From Bacteroidales bacterium (GTDB lineage: Bacteria; Bacteroidota; Bacteroidia; Bacteroidales; F082), in contig JACCQN010000023.1 in assembly GCA_015709215.1 (NCBI GenBank), forward strand, positions 1-52,876: a stretch of DNA of 52,876 nucleotides. The letters run 5' to 3'. The notes beneath the pieces are model-generated. The model did not search any database. It was not told the DNA's origin and saw only the letters and a list, made by a program, of their open reading frames with translations. The translations under genes and the position numbers were made by a program. Shown here piece by piece: positions 1 to 7,753 of the stretch. Within the stretch, counting starts at the first letter, position 1; every line of letters begins with the position of its first letter.

Positions 1-76
1 AAACATTGGATAAGAAAATTTTCAAAATGACGACTTTAAAGACAGACTCTAATTATTTTTCATTTTTCAATTTTTG

Positions 77-112
77 TCTTTGCCACACAGGTGGCAAAGA
101 CATTTATTTTTT
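77..112 (+). terminator. Rho-independent terminator upstream of nth
   Basis: A perfect 10-bp stem (77-86 TCTTTGCCAC with 91-100 GTGGCAAAGA) closes on a 4-nt loop and is followed by a T-rich run (103-112). It probably ends a gene lying left of the window. Because it overlaps the first TTG of the open frame that contains nth, it argues that nth starts downstream of it. Confidence 0.75.
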
Positions 113-128
113 GGTTTTACGAAAACCT

Positions 129-136
129 TATCTTTG
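129..136 (+). promoter_or_regulatory. Candidate -7 element for nth
   Basis: TATCTTTG matches the Bacteroidota -7 consensus TAnnTTTG. It lies just after the terminator at 77-112 and about 19 nt before the preferred TTG start at 155. A TTTG at 110-113 could act as the -33 element, but the 15-nt spacing is shorter than usual. Confidence 0.4.
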
Positions 137-154
137 TCAAAAAACAAATACCTC

Positions 155-817
155 TTGACCAAGAAAGAAAAATTTGCTGCATTGATTGCTCATTTCGAAG
201 AGCATATGCCTGTTGCAGAGACTGAATTGCATTTTGGTTCACCTTACGAACTTTTAGTTGCAGTTATTTTGTCGGCCCAGTGTACAGATAAAAGGGTTAA
301 TCAAATAACACCACAATTTTTTAAACATTTCCCTGATCCTGAAACTTTGTCAGTTGCCTCTCATGATGCTGTTTACGAACAGGTTAAGTCTTGTTCATAT
401 CCCAATAATAAAGCCAGGAACCTGATTGGCATGGCGCAGACTTTGCTTAATGAGTTTAATGGAATTGTGCCGGATTCAGTTGAAGCGCTTCAAAAAATGC
501 CCGGTGTTGGTCGTAAAACCGCCAATGTAATTGCATCGGTAGTTTACAACAAGCCGGCAATGGCTGTTGATACGCATGTTTTCAGGGTTTCGGAGCGCAT
601 TGGGCTTACTACAAACGCCAAAAATCCCCTTGATTCAGAGAAACAGTTGGTAAAATATTTACCGGAGGCAATAATTCCGAAAGCTCATCATTGGCTCATC
701 TTGCATGGCAGGTATGTTTGCAAGGCTCGAAAGCCTGATTGCGAAAATTGTGGCATCACTCCTTTGTGTAATTATTTCAGGAAGCAGTATAAAACAAAGG
801 CTACAACAAAATCATGA
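155..817 (+). CDS. nth: Endonuclease III (DNA glycosylase/AP lyase)
   Basis: Base-excision-repair enzyme that removes oxidised pyrimidines and nicks AP sites. The product has the helix-hairpin-helix segment MPGVGRKTA with the catalytic lysine, the VDTHVFRV segment with the catalytic aspartate, and a C-terminal [4Fe-4S] loop with the exact C-X6-C-X2-C-X5-C spacing. The frame is open from a TTG at 74, but that codon sits inside a terminator hairpin and would add 27 residues absent from the family. Starting at TTG 155 gives 220 residues (E. coli Nth has 211) and keeps the first helix. ATG 206 would remove that helix. It is followed by bcp after about 60 nt with its own promoter candidate. Family call is very secure; the start is inferred. 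Confidence 0.95.
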   Translation: MTKKEKFAALIAHFEEHMPVAETELHFGSPYELLVAVILSAQCTDKRVNQITPQFFKHFPDPETLSVASHDAVYEQVKSCSYPNNKARNLIGMAQTLLNEFNGIVPDSVEALQKMPGVGRKTANVIASVVYNKPAMAVDTHVFRVSERIGLTTNAKNPLDSEKQLVKYLPEAIIPKAHHWLILHGRYVCKARKPDCENCGITPLCNYFRKQYKTKATTKS

Positions 818-849
818 GATAATTTGTTGTTTAGGTCGTGAGTTAAAAC

Positions 850-857
850 TAAATTTG
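850..857 (+). promoter_or_regulatory. Candidate -7 element for bcp-recA
   Basis: TAAATTTG matches TAnnTTTG and lies 21 nt before the bcp ATG. A TTGT at 827-830 is 19 nt upstream, near the expected -33 position. It would drive bcp and, through the 12-nt gap, recA. Confidence 0.45.
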
Positions 858-878
858 TAACCTTCAAAAAATATATTT

Positions 879-1334
879 ATGCTTCAAAAAGGCGACAAAG
901 CACCCGTTTTTAGCGGGACTGATCAAAACGGAAATGCTATAACACTCGATAGTTTTAAAGGAAAAAAAGTTGTTTTGTATTTTTATCCCAAAGACAATAC
1001 ACCTGGCTGTACAAAAGAAGCCTGCAATTTGCGTGATAATTATCAGGATTTGATCGATAAAGGTTTTGCGATAGTTGGCGTAAGTCCGGATAGTGAAAAG
1101 TCGCATCAAAATTTTGCGGCCAGGTTTGATTTACCTTTTCCTTTGCTTGCTGATCCCAAGCTCGAAATTATCAAAGCTTATGGTGCGTGGGGAGAAAAGA
1201 ATATGTATGGGAAAAAATATGAAGGGCTACTGCGTACTACTTTCATCATCAACGAGGAAGGTGAAATAGATGAAGTGATAAAAAAGGTAAAAACAGACGA
1301 TCATACCAATCAGATTTTTAAATTGTATAACTAA
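879..1334 (+). CDS. bcp: Thioredoxin-dependent thiol peroxidase (peroxiredoxin Q/BCP)
   Basis: Cytoplasmic peroxiredoxin that reduces H2O2 and organic hydroperoxides with electrons from thioredoxin. The 151-residue product has the usual BCP length. The peroxidatic cysteine C44 and resolving cysteine C49 lie in the motif PGCTKEAC, typical of the atypical two-Cys BCP class, preceded by the YFYPKDNT strand. The C-terminal half has the LLADP and RTTFIINEEG segments of the family. It ends 12 nt before recA, so the two are probably co-transcribed, linking peroxide removal with recombination repair; that link is inferred from position only. Confidence 0.95.
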   Translation: MLQKGDKAPVFSGTDQNGNAITLDSFKGKKVVLYFYPKDNTPGCTKEACNLRDNYQDLIDKGFAIVGVSPDSEKSHQNFAARFDLPFPLLADPKLEIIKAYGAWGEKNMYGKKYEGLLRTTFIINEEGEIDEVIKKVKTDDHTNQIFKLYN

Positions 1335-1346
1335 TACTTCATAATA

Positions 1347-2378
1347 ATGACATCAGAAAAAGCAAAAGAAAACGCAGACAAAGTTAAGCTGGAAAAACTA
1401 AAAGCGCTGGAAGCCACTCTGGGTAATATTGAAAAAAACTTTGGCAAGGGCAGTATCATGAAGCTGGGCGATAATGCCATCGAAAGTATAGAAAGTATTT
1501 CCACTGGATCAATCGGCCTGGATGCAGCGCTGGGAATTGGTGGTTTGCCCAAAGGCCGTGTAGTTGAAATATACGGACCTGAGAGTTCCGGAAAAACAAC
1601 ACTCGCCCTGCATGCCATTGCCGAAGCTCAGAAAGCCGGAGGGATTGCAGCTTTTATTGATGCGGAGCATGCTTTTGATCGTTTTTATGCCCAAAAACTG
1701 GGTGTTGACATTCAAAACCTGCTGATTTCGCAACCTGACCACGGTGAACAGGCGCTCGAAATTGCAGAGAATCTTATTCGTTCAGGCGCAATTGATGTCA
1801 TTGTAATTGACTCTGTAGCAGCACTTACACCCAAAAGCGAGATAGAAGGAGAGATGGGCGACAGCAAAATGGGCCTACAGGCACGTTTGATGTCGCAGGC
1901 TTTGCGTAAGCTTACGGCAACAATCAGTAAAACAGGTGCTATATGTATATTTATCAACCAACTGAGGGATAAAATCGGTGTTATGTTCGGTAATCCTGAA
2001 ACCACAACAGGTGGTAATGCGCTTAAGTTTTACAGCTCGGTTCGTCTTGATATCCGTAAGATCAGTCAGATCAAAGATGGCGAAAATGCAACCGGAAACC
2101 GTGTTCGTGTCAAGGTGGTAAAAAACAAAGTCGCACCACCATTCCGTAAAGCTGAATTTGATATCGTGTTTGGCGTAGGAATTTCACATGTCGGTGAAAT
2201 AATCGATCTTGGCGTTGATTACGGCATTATTAAGAAGAGTGGATCGTGGTTTAGTTATGGCGAAACACGACTTGGGCAAGGGCGTGATGCAGTAAAAACA
2301 CTCATTGAAGAAAACCCGGAACTGGCCGCCGAACTGGAAGAGAAAATCAGGTTAGCGCTTAGCACTGTTGCTGAGTAA
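1347..2378 (+). CDS. recA: Recombinase RecA
   Basis: ATP-dependent strand-exchange protein for homologous recombination and SOS induction. The 343-residue product carries Walker A GPESSGKT (residues 77-84), Walker [11 protein letters not shown], the loop [24 protein letters not shown] region and the C-terminal domain. The N-terminus is rich in Lys and Glu and about 15 residues longer than in E. coli, as is common in this phylum. The C-terminus is short and lacks the long acidic tail of the E. coli protein. ATG at 1347 follows bcp by 12 nt. No SOS box could be recognised upstream. Confidence 0.99.
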   Translation: MTSEKAKENADKVKLEKLKALEATLGNIEKNFGKGSIMKLGDNAIESIESISTGSIGLDAALGIGGLPKGRVVEIYGPESSGKTTLALHAIAEAQKAGGIAAFIDAEHAFDRFYAQKLGVDIQNLLISQPDHGEQALEIAENLIRSGAIDVIVIDSVAALTPKSEIEGEMGDSKMGLQARLMSQALRKLTATISKTGAICIFINQLRDKIGVMFGNPETTTGGNALKFYSSVRLDIRKISQIKDGENATGNRVRVKVVKNKVAPPFRKAEFDIVFGVGISHVGEIIDLGVDYGIIKKSGSWFSYGETRLGQGRDAVKTLIEENPELAAELEEKIRLALSTVAE

Positions 2379-2448
2379 TTTTTTGGCCAACAATTAATCT
2401 TTTAATCTCCTGGCTCTGGTCTTTGAAGCCTGGATTAAATATGTTTCT

Positions 2449-3480
2449 ATGCCCTATCGATTCATTGCTTTATTTGTATTTGCATGTTTTTTGTGGATCT
2501 CCTGCCAAAGTGACCCTAAACAGTCTGACCAACAGGTTAAAGAAAAATCTGCCTCAGTTGAGCAACAGACTGATCCTCTTGCTGATCTTAATCAACGGAT
2601 TACAAATGACAGCACCAATGCCGCCTTGTATGTAGAGCGGGCACAGTTGTATATGCAGCGAGATCGAATTGACAGAGCTTTACGGGATATTAATCAGGCT
2701 TTAAGTCTTAATAATCAAATCTTGGAGGCATATTTAACACTTGCCGAAATTTATTACGGTATGGGACAAGCGGAAAGTGTAATTAAAACGCTAAATAAGG
2801 CTGTTGAAATAGCTCCAGACGACCCACGTCCGCATATTAAACTTGCTGAACTACATTTGTTGCAGCGCAAGCTGAACCTTGCGCTAGGCTACACTGATAA
2901 AGCTTTGGCAATGGAAAGCCAAAATCCTGAAGCTTACTTTGTAAGAGGTATGATCTTTTTGGCCAAAGAGGATACTGTATCTGCTTTGAAAAATTTCATG
3001 ATTGCTCGCGATCAGGACGAGAACTTCTTTGAAGCACTTTACCAAATTGGCGTTATTTATACCGCTCAGCATAATCCACTGGCTGTTGATTTTCTGGAAG
3101 ATGCGATTCGTCGTTTTCCTAATTCTGTTGTGGCACGCTACCAATTAGCGCTCTATCTGCAGGAGCATGATGGTGTGGAAGAGGCTGTGGCTCATTATGA
3201 TACATTGCTGATGATGCAGCCCGATAACAGTCGGTTTATTTACAATCTCGGCTATGTAAATCTGGTTTATTTGCAAGATTATGAACAGGCCATTGCTTAT
3301 TTTGATGCCGCACTCTCTATTGATCCTGATTATGTGGATGCCTTATACAACAAAGGTCGATCGCTTGAAGAAATGGAACAGTATGTGACTGCAAGAGATA
3401 TTTATGAGCAGGTGCTCAAAAAGCAGGCAAATTACCCATTAGCAGTGGAAGGCCTGAACAGACTTGATCGACGTAAATAA
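2449..3480 (+). CDS. TPR-repeat lipoprotein
   Basis: Predicted lipoprotein: a hydrophobic signal sequence ends in the lipobox LWIS followed by C19, and the 343-residue product is anchored by that cysteine. Residues from about 55 onward form a continuous series of 34-residue tetratricopeptide repeats with the usual W/L-G-Y-A-F-P spacing, for example AALYVERAQLYMQ, EAYLTLAEIYYGM, EAYFVRGMIFL and DALYNKGRSLEEM. Such proteins usually act as protein-binding scaffolds at the envelope. The partner is unknown. There is a 70-nt gap after recA. Its stop codon abuts, with no spacer, the stop of the opposing Hpt gene. Confidence 0.85.
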   Translation: MPYRFIALFVFACFLWISCQSDPKQSDQQVKEKSASVEQQTDPLADLNQRITNDSTNAALYVERAQLYMQRDRIDRALRDINQALSLNNQILEAYLTLAEIYYGMGQAESVIKTLNKAVEIAPDDPRPHIKLAELHLLQRKLNLALGYTDKALAMESQNPEAYFVRGMIFLAKEDTVSALKNFMIARDQDENFFEALYQIGVIYTAQHNPLAVDFLEDAIRRFPNSVVARYQLALYLQEHDGVEEAVAHYDTLLMMQPDNSRFIYNLGYVNLVYLQDYEQAIAYFDAALSIDPDYVDALYNKGRSLEEMEQYVTARDIYEQVLKKQANYPLAVEGLNRLDRRK

Positions 3481-3831
3481 TTATTCCTCAAATTCCTGAC
3501 GTAATTCCTTGAGGTCGTCAACCAGTTCGAGTGTGGCAGATTTAAGATCTTTAAAGAGGTTTTCAAGATCAGATCCGTCTTTTTCGGTGCCTTTTATTTC
3601 CATTGTTTTGGCAAGCTGATGAGGCTTTTCAGCTACAAAATTGGCAATGACGCCTTTGAGGCTGTGTGCATCAAACTTTAAAGTATCAAAGTCTTGATTA
3701 TTGATGGCATTTTCGATTCTTTCGATTCTTTCAGGTTGCTCGTTGATAAAAATATCTATAATTTCAAGAACTATCGGTTTGTCGAAATATTGAAAAGTAT
3801 CCAAAAATGCTTCTTTATCGATTACCTTCAT
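3481..3831 (-). CDS. Histidine-phosphotransfer (Hpt) domain protein
   Basis: Stand-alone Hpt domain, 116 residues, predicted all-helical and cytoplasmic. The phospho-accepting histidine is H56 in the motif AHSLKG; the helices before it (FLDTFQYF..VLEIIDIFI) and after it (LAKTMEIKG) fit the four-helix Hpt bundle. Such proteins shuttle phosphate between a hybrid histidine kinase receiver domain and a final response regulator. No kinase or regulator is adjacent; the nearest hybrid kinase is at 30.9 kb, and pairing the two would be a guess. It converges on the TPR gene with touching stop codons. Confidence 0.85.
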   Translation of the reverse strand: MKVIDKEAFLDTFQYFDKPIVLEIIDIFINEQPERIERIENAINNQDFDTLKFDAHSLKGVIANFVAEKPHQLAKTMEIKGTEKDGSDLENLFKDLKSATLELVDDLKELRQEFEE

Positions 3832-3864
3832 AATGACGGTCTTTATTAATCAGATTTACCTATA

Positions 3865-3872
3865 CAAAAGTA
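3865..3872 (-). promoter_or_regulatory. Candidate -7 element for the Hpt gene
   Basis: Read on the minus strand, TACTTTTG matches TAnnTTTG and lies 33 nt upstream of the Hpt start codon at 3831. No clear TTTG is seen at the -33 position. Confidence 0.4.
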
Positions 3873-3916
3873 GCAGTTTTTTTAGAATGCTGATGAAATA
3901 GATTTTTGAGTTTGTT

Positions 3917-4011
3917 GGTCTTGTCTTATCAAAAGACCTAATTTTTCTATAAAGATTAGTACCTTATTGAAAATAAATACCTTATTGAGAAATGGAGATT
4001 TCTAGAATGCT
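3917..4011. repeat. Small repeats in the Hpt/feoAB gap
   Basis: The 245-bp gap between the Hpt and feoAB genes holds a 6-bp hairpin (3917-3922 GGTCTT with 3933-3938 AAGACC), then an 11-bp direct repeat TACCTTATTGA at 3960-3970 and 3978-3988 (period 18 bp). TAGAATGCT also occurs at both ends of the stretch. The hairpin is followed by TAATTTTT on the plus strand and may be a weak terminator. No gene is seen here. Confidence 0.4.
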
Positions 4012-4076
4012 ACTTAATTAAGGATAATGTTCGGAAGTGATTCGAATAACCTTCAGTTTTTGAAAAGGAAAAACAT

Positions 4077-6605
4077 TTAAAATCCCAGGAATAATCCTAC
4101 TTGATAAACAGCAAAAGCTACCAACCAGGCCAGGCTTGTGGTATAAAATGATGTGAATAAAGGCCATTTCCAGGCACCTGATTCCTTTTTTATGGCAGCA
4201 AAAACTGCAACACAAGGAAAGTAGATCAAAACGAAAACTAGAAACGACAGGGCAACCAACGGTCTCATTACTTTTTGCCCTTTTTTTGAGCCGGATGTAT
4301 AAGTATCATCCTGCAGCTTACTAATCAGGCTTTCAGTAGGCTCATCTTCCGAGCCGGTTTGATATAAAACTCCCATAGTAGAAATCACAATTTCTTTTGC
4401 AGCCATTCCGGCCACAAGGCTAACACCCATTTTCCAATCGAAGCCTAAAGGTTGAATACCGGGTTCGATGAATTTGCCAATGCGACCAATAATAGAGTTT
4501 TCTTGCTTTTTGCTTTGTTGTTCAAATTTCAGTTGAAGAATTTGTGCATGCATTTGTTCATTTAATGATGTTTTTGCTGCGACATTGCCAACCTCGAGCC
4601 TATTTATTTGATTTTCATATTGCGCTTCTGTCTGAGCAATTTTTTCATCATAAATACGATCGATATCACGTCCTAAAGGAAGGTATCCAAGCGCCCAAAT
4701 GATGATGGAAGCAGCAAGTATAATTGTCCCCATTTTTTGTAAATACTGACGACCTTTGAACCATGTTTGCTTGAAAATGGCTTTGCCGGTGGGCATGCGA
4801 TAGGGTGGAAGCTCCATCACAAAGGGCATTTCATTAGCCTGAAACAATATTTTCTTAAATACCCAGGCGAGCAAGCCGGCAAATAGGATGCCCAACAAAT
4901 AGATACCAAAGAGAGTTGTGCCGCGATAATTATCAAAAAATGCACTGATTATGAGTATATAAACTGGGTAACGCGCACTGCACGACATAAAGGGAATTAT
5001 CATCATTGTAACCATGCGGTCACTTTTGTTCTCTATTGTGCGTGTTGCCATAATGGCTGGTACATTGCATCCAAAACCCATTAAAAGTGGAATAAATGAT
5101 CGCCCGTGCAATCCAACCCTGTGCATCAATTTGTCAACGATAAACGCCACGCGAGCCATATAGCCTGTTGTCTCAAGCAGTGAAAGGAAGAAAAACAGTA
5201 TCAGGATGTTGGGTAGGAAAACGATCACTCCTCCCACACCACCAATTATCCCATCGACCACTAAATCGCGAATAAAATTGTTGGGCATAATACGATACAT
5301 CATTTCTCCAAGCCAGCCCATTAGCAGTTCAATCCATTGCATGGGGTAGTCGCCTAGTATAAAAGTTGCCTGAAAAATCCCCCACATCACACCGATGAAA
5401 ATGGGATAGCTGAGGTATTTATTTGTCAAAATACTATCGATATGTCTGCTTTTTGTTTTAACAGGTTCTTTGGCTGGATTAAAGGTTTCTTTGAGTGCTC
5501 CCTCAATAAAACCATACTTGGCGTCGGTAATAATTGTTTCTGGTTCATCAGAATAAATTGTGGCAATTTTCTCGGTTTCCTTTTCAAGAAAAGAAATTAT
5601 GCTTGTATAATTCACACAGGATTTAATGCGATCAAGCTCTTCCAAATCGCCTTCAATCAGTTTGATAGCCAGATATCTCGGCGAAATGACATTAATAATA
5701 TGCTGATTTCCATCAATTTTAAGTAAATCCTGAAGTTCACGGATAGTAGTTTCTATTTCTTCACCATAATTTATATGAATATGTCTAAGATCAGGATCAC
5801 GATCTTCATGTACTTTTATAATGCGTTCAAAAAGTTCAATAATCCCTTTGCCTTTTGATGCCACTGTTGGTACAAAAGGAATACCCAGCATCTTCCCAAG
5901 GTGATCGTAATCGAACTGGTCTCCTTTTTCGAGGAATTCGTCGTACATATTCAAAGCCATTACTACCTTGATGTCCATATCAATCAGCTGGGTAGTAAGG
6001 TAAAGGTTGCGTTCCAGGTTGGAAGCATCTACCACATTGAGCACTACATCGGGTAATGCTTCAAAAATATGATTCCTAACATAAAGTTCCTCAGGCGTGT
6101 AGCTTGTTATGCTGTATGTTCCGGGCAGATCAACGAGCTTAAAAGTATAATTGTTTAGCTGAAAAATTGCTGACTTTGCATCAATAGTCACGCCAGAATA
6201 GTTGGCAACTCTTTCTTTGGAGTGTGAGGCATAATTGAAAAGTGTAGTTTTTCCCGAATTGGGATTGCCAACCAAAGCAACAGAAATAGTTTTTGAGGTA
6301 TTTAAAGGTCTAAGATTGAGTGATTGTTCAAGAGCCTGCACACCATGATAGGCTGAATGGCTAGCCAATTTGATTGCGTCTCCGTTCAAGACTTCAATCA
6401 AGGCGGCTTCGCTGCGTCTGAGCGAAACTTCGTAACCCATGATATTATACTCAATTGGGTCGCGCAATGGAGCGTTCTTTACAACTATAACAGCTTTGCC
6501 AACAACAAAGCCCATTTCGATGATTCTTTTACGAAAAGCACCACGACCTTTCACCTTGGTGATGATACCTTTTTCTCCTTCTTTGAGCTCCACTAGGGTT
6601 TTCAT
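4077..6605 (-). CDS. feoB: Fused ferrous iron transport protein FeoAB
   Basis: Inner-membrane Fe(II) importer of 842 residues. Residues 1-75 are a FeoA (SH3-like) domain, and the G-domain starts near residue 107 with G1 GNPNSGKT (113-120), G3 DLPGTYS and an ALNMYDEF stretch that supplies the NxxD base-recognition motif. The C-terminal half has the Gate segments, including the GCNVPAIMATR motif with the conserved cysteine, and 8 to 10 membrane spans; a second Gate motif contains SCSARYPVYILI. A 60-residue charged insert rich in Gln and Glu sits between membrane spans (IDRIYDEKIAQTEAQYENQ onward). FeoA-FeoB fusion is usual in Bacteroidota. It is a single-gene unit; no Fur box was recognised. 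Confidence 0.95.
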   Translation of the reverse strand: MKTLVELKEGEKGIITKVKGRGAFRKRIIEMGFVVGKAVIVVKNAPLRDPIEYNIMGYEVSLRRSEAALIEVLNGDAIKLASHSAYHGVQALEQSLNLRPLNTSKTISVALVGNPNSGKTTLFNYASHSKERVANYSGVTIDAKSAIFQLNNYTFKLVDLPGTYSITSYTPEELYVRNHIFEALPDVVLNVVDASNLERNLYLTTQLIDMDIKVVMALNMYDEFLEKGDQFDYDHLGKMLGIPFVPTVASKGKGIIELFERIIKVHEDRDPDLRHIHINYGEEIETTIRELQDLLKIDGNQHIINVISPRYLAIKLIEGDLEELDRIKSCVNYTSIISFLEKETEKIATIYSDEPETIITDAKYGFIEGALKETFNPAKEPVKTKSRHIDSILTNKYLSYPIFIGVMWGIFQATFILGDYPMQWIELLMGWLGEMMYRIMPNNFIRDLVVDGIIGGVGGVIVFLPNILILFFFLSLLETTGYMARVAFIVDKLMHRVGLHGRSFIPLLMGFGCNVPAIMATRTIENKSDRMVTMMIIPFMSCSARYPVYILIISAFFDNYRGTTLFGIYLLGILFAGLLAWVFKKILFQANEMPFVMELPPYRMPTGKAIFKQTWFKGRQYLQKMGTIILAASIIIWALGYLPLGRDIDRIYDEKIAQTEAQYENQINRLEVGNVAAKTSLNEQMHAQILQLKFEQQSKKQENSIIGRIGKFIEPGIQPLGFDWKMGVSLVAGMAAKEIVISTMGVLYQTGSEDEPTESLISKLQDDTYTSGSKKGQKVMRPLVALSFLVFVLIYFPCVAVFAAIKKESGAWKWPLFTSFYTTSLAWLVAFAVYQVGLFLGF

Positions 6606-6679
6606 GTCAGACTACTTTTGCTAATAAGCAAAAAACGACATTTTACGAAAGTGAGAACATACCTAATGTTAGGTATTCA

Positions 6680-7252
6680 TTAGTCAATGAGGAAATCGTC
6701 TTGCTGATCGGCGGGTTTTTCTTCAACAACGAGGGCATGAAGGGCGGGTAACAGATTGGCAAGTCGGGCGCCCCAATGCGGAGCGTAATTGGCTTTGCAA
6801 CTGGCAATGGCGTTTTCTCGAGCTGCCAGTTGCGGTTTTTTAAAGAGCATTATAAAGTCTTTAAGATCCTGATATACATCGGCTAAATGCTCGGCAAAAC
6901 TTCCTTTGAGCGTTTCGGTGATATGCGTACCGCTGTGATCGATATACCAGAATTCATCCAAATCGCCGGTTAGCTCACGCAGTGCATTGAACAGGCCTTC
7001 GTATTGTTCTTCGGTTACAAATCTTTCGTTTGCCTCCGGAAATTCGGGTTCGATATCCGGCAGAAGCGTTCCGCGCAGATAGAGCAGGGGTACCAGAGCT
7101 TGTAAGGAATTGAAAAAGGCCTGTTGCCTGAGGTTTGATGTGTCTTCGATAAAGTTGCAAAATTCGCTTGCTACTGTAGCCATTTCCAGTATGTTACGTG
7201 ACAAAGTAGGATCAGATGAGCTCATGGTTTCATTTGGATTTTTAATCGGCAA
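6680..7252 (-). CDS. DUF5063 domain protein
   Basis: Soluble 190-residue protein of unknown function. It matches the Bacteroidota DUF5063 family by its ordered landmarks: TVASEFCNFIE near the N-terminus, LVPLLYLRGTLLP, FVTEEQYE, then HLADVYQDLKDFIMLF, and a C-terminal ANYAPHWGARL and LPALHAL. No signal peptide, no membrane segment and no catalytic motif are visible. It faces a GreA-like gene head to head across about 40 bp. An internal ATG ten codons in would also serve as start. The family call rests on remembered family landmarks. Confidence 0.75.
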   Translation of the reverse strand: MPIKNPNETMSSSDPTLSRNILEMATVASEFCNFIEDTSNLRQQAFFNSLQALVPLLYLRGTLLPDIEPEFPEANERFVTEEQYEGLFNALRELTGDLDEFWYIDHSGTHITETLKGSFAEHLADVYQDLKDFIMLFKKPQLAARENAIASCKANYAPHWGARLANLLPALHALVVEEKPADQQDDFLID

Positions 7253-7294
7253 AGCTTAAATGTGTTTATTGCGATTGCAAAATTAAACTATCTG

Positions 7295-7753
7295 ATGAAA
7301 ACACCTGAATTTGAGGCTGAACTTATAGTACATTTGATACAAATACAGAAACAAGCTATAGCAAATGCCAGCAAAGCAATGGATGATGCGCAGGTAGAAG
7401 CACATAATTATGGAACGCCAAAAGACTGTTATGATGGTTTTCGGAATCAACAACTCAGAAAAAAGGATATGTTCGCCAAACAGTTGAGTCGGGCAATGGT
7501 AAATCTCGTCTTGCTTCAAAGGCCTGAATTAAAAAAAACGCACAGTGAAGTCGTTTTTGGAGCGTTGATTCAAACAGATTCTGATTTGTTTTTGATCGCA
7601 ATAGGGATGGGAATTATCCATTTTAAAAATGAAGATGTAATTGTTGTTTCGGTCCAGGTTCCTATATTTGAGGCTATGAAAGGAAAAAAGATAGGTGATA
7701 GCTTTAGTTTTAATCAGCGTAATTTTAAGATTTTGCAGATCATTCAAAAATAA
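7295..7753 (+). CDS. Small GreA/GreB-like C-terminal-domain protein
   Basis: A 152-residue protein when started at ATG 7295; a GTG at 7262 would add 11 unlikely residues. Residues about 20-75 are a charged helical segment (predicted coiled coil). The second half resembles the FKBP-like C-terminal domain of transcript-cleavage factors GreA/GreB: a strand pair VVFGALIQTDSDLFLIAI, then VQVPIFEAMKGKKIGD and a closing FKILQI strand. The region corresponding to the N-terminal coiled coil lacks the acidic tip residues in an obvious position, so true transcript cleavage is uncertain. Homologues in this phylum are, as I recall, sometimes mislabelled 3-oxoacyl-ACP synthase. Its last 14 nt overlap the opposing barrel gene. 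Confidence 0.65.
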   Translation: MKTPEFEAELIVHLIQIQKQAIANASKAMDDAQVEAHNYGTPKDCYDGFRNQQLRKKDMFAKQLSRAMVNLVLLQRPELKKTHSEVVFGALIQTDSDLFLIAIGMGIIHFKNEDVIVVSVQVPIFEAMKGKKIGDSFSFNQRNFKILQIIQK

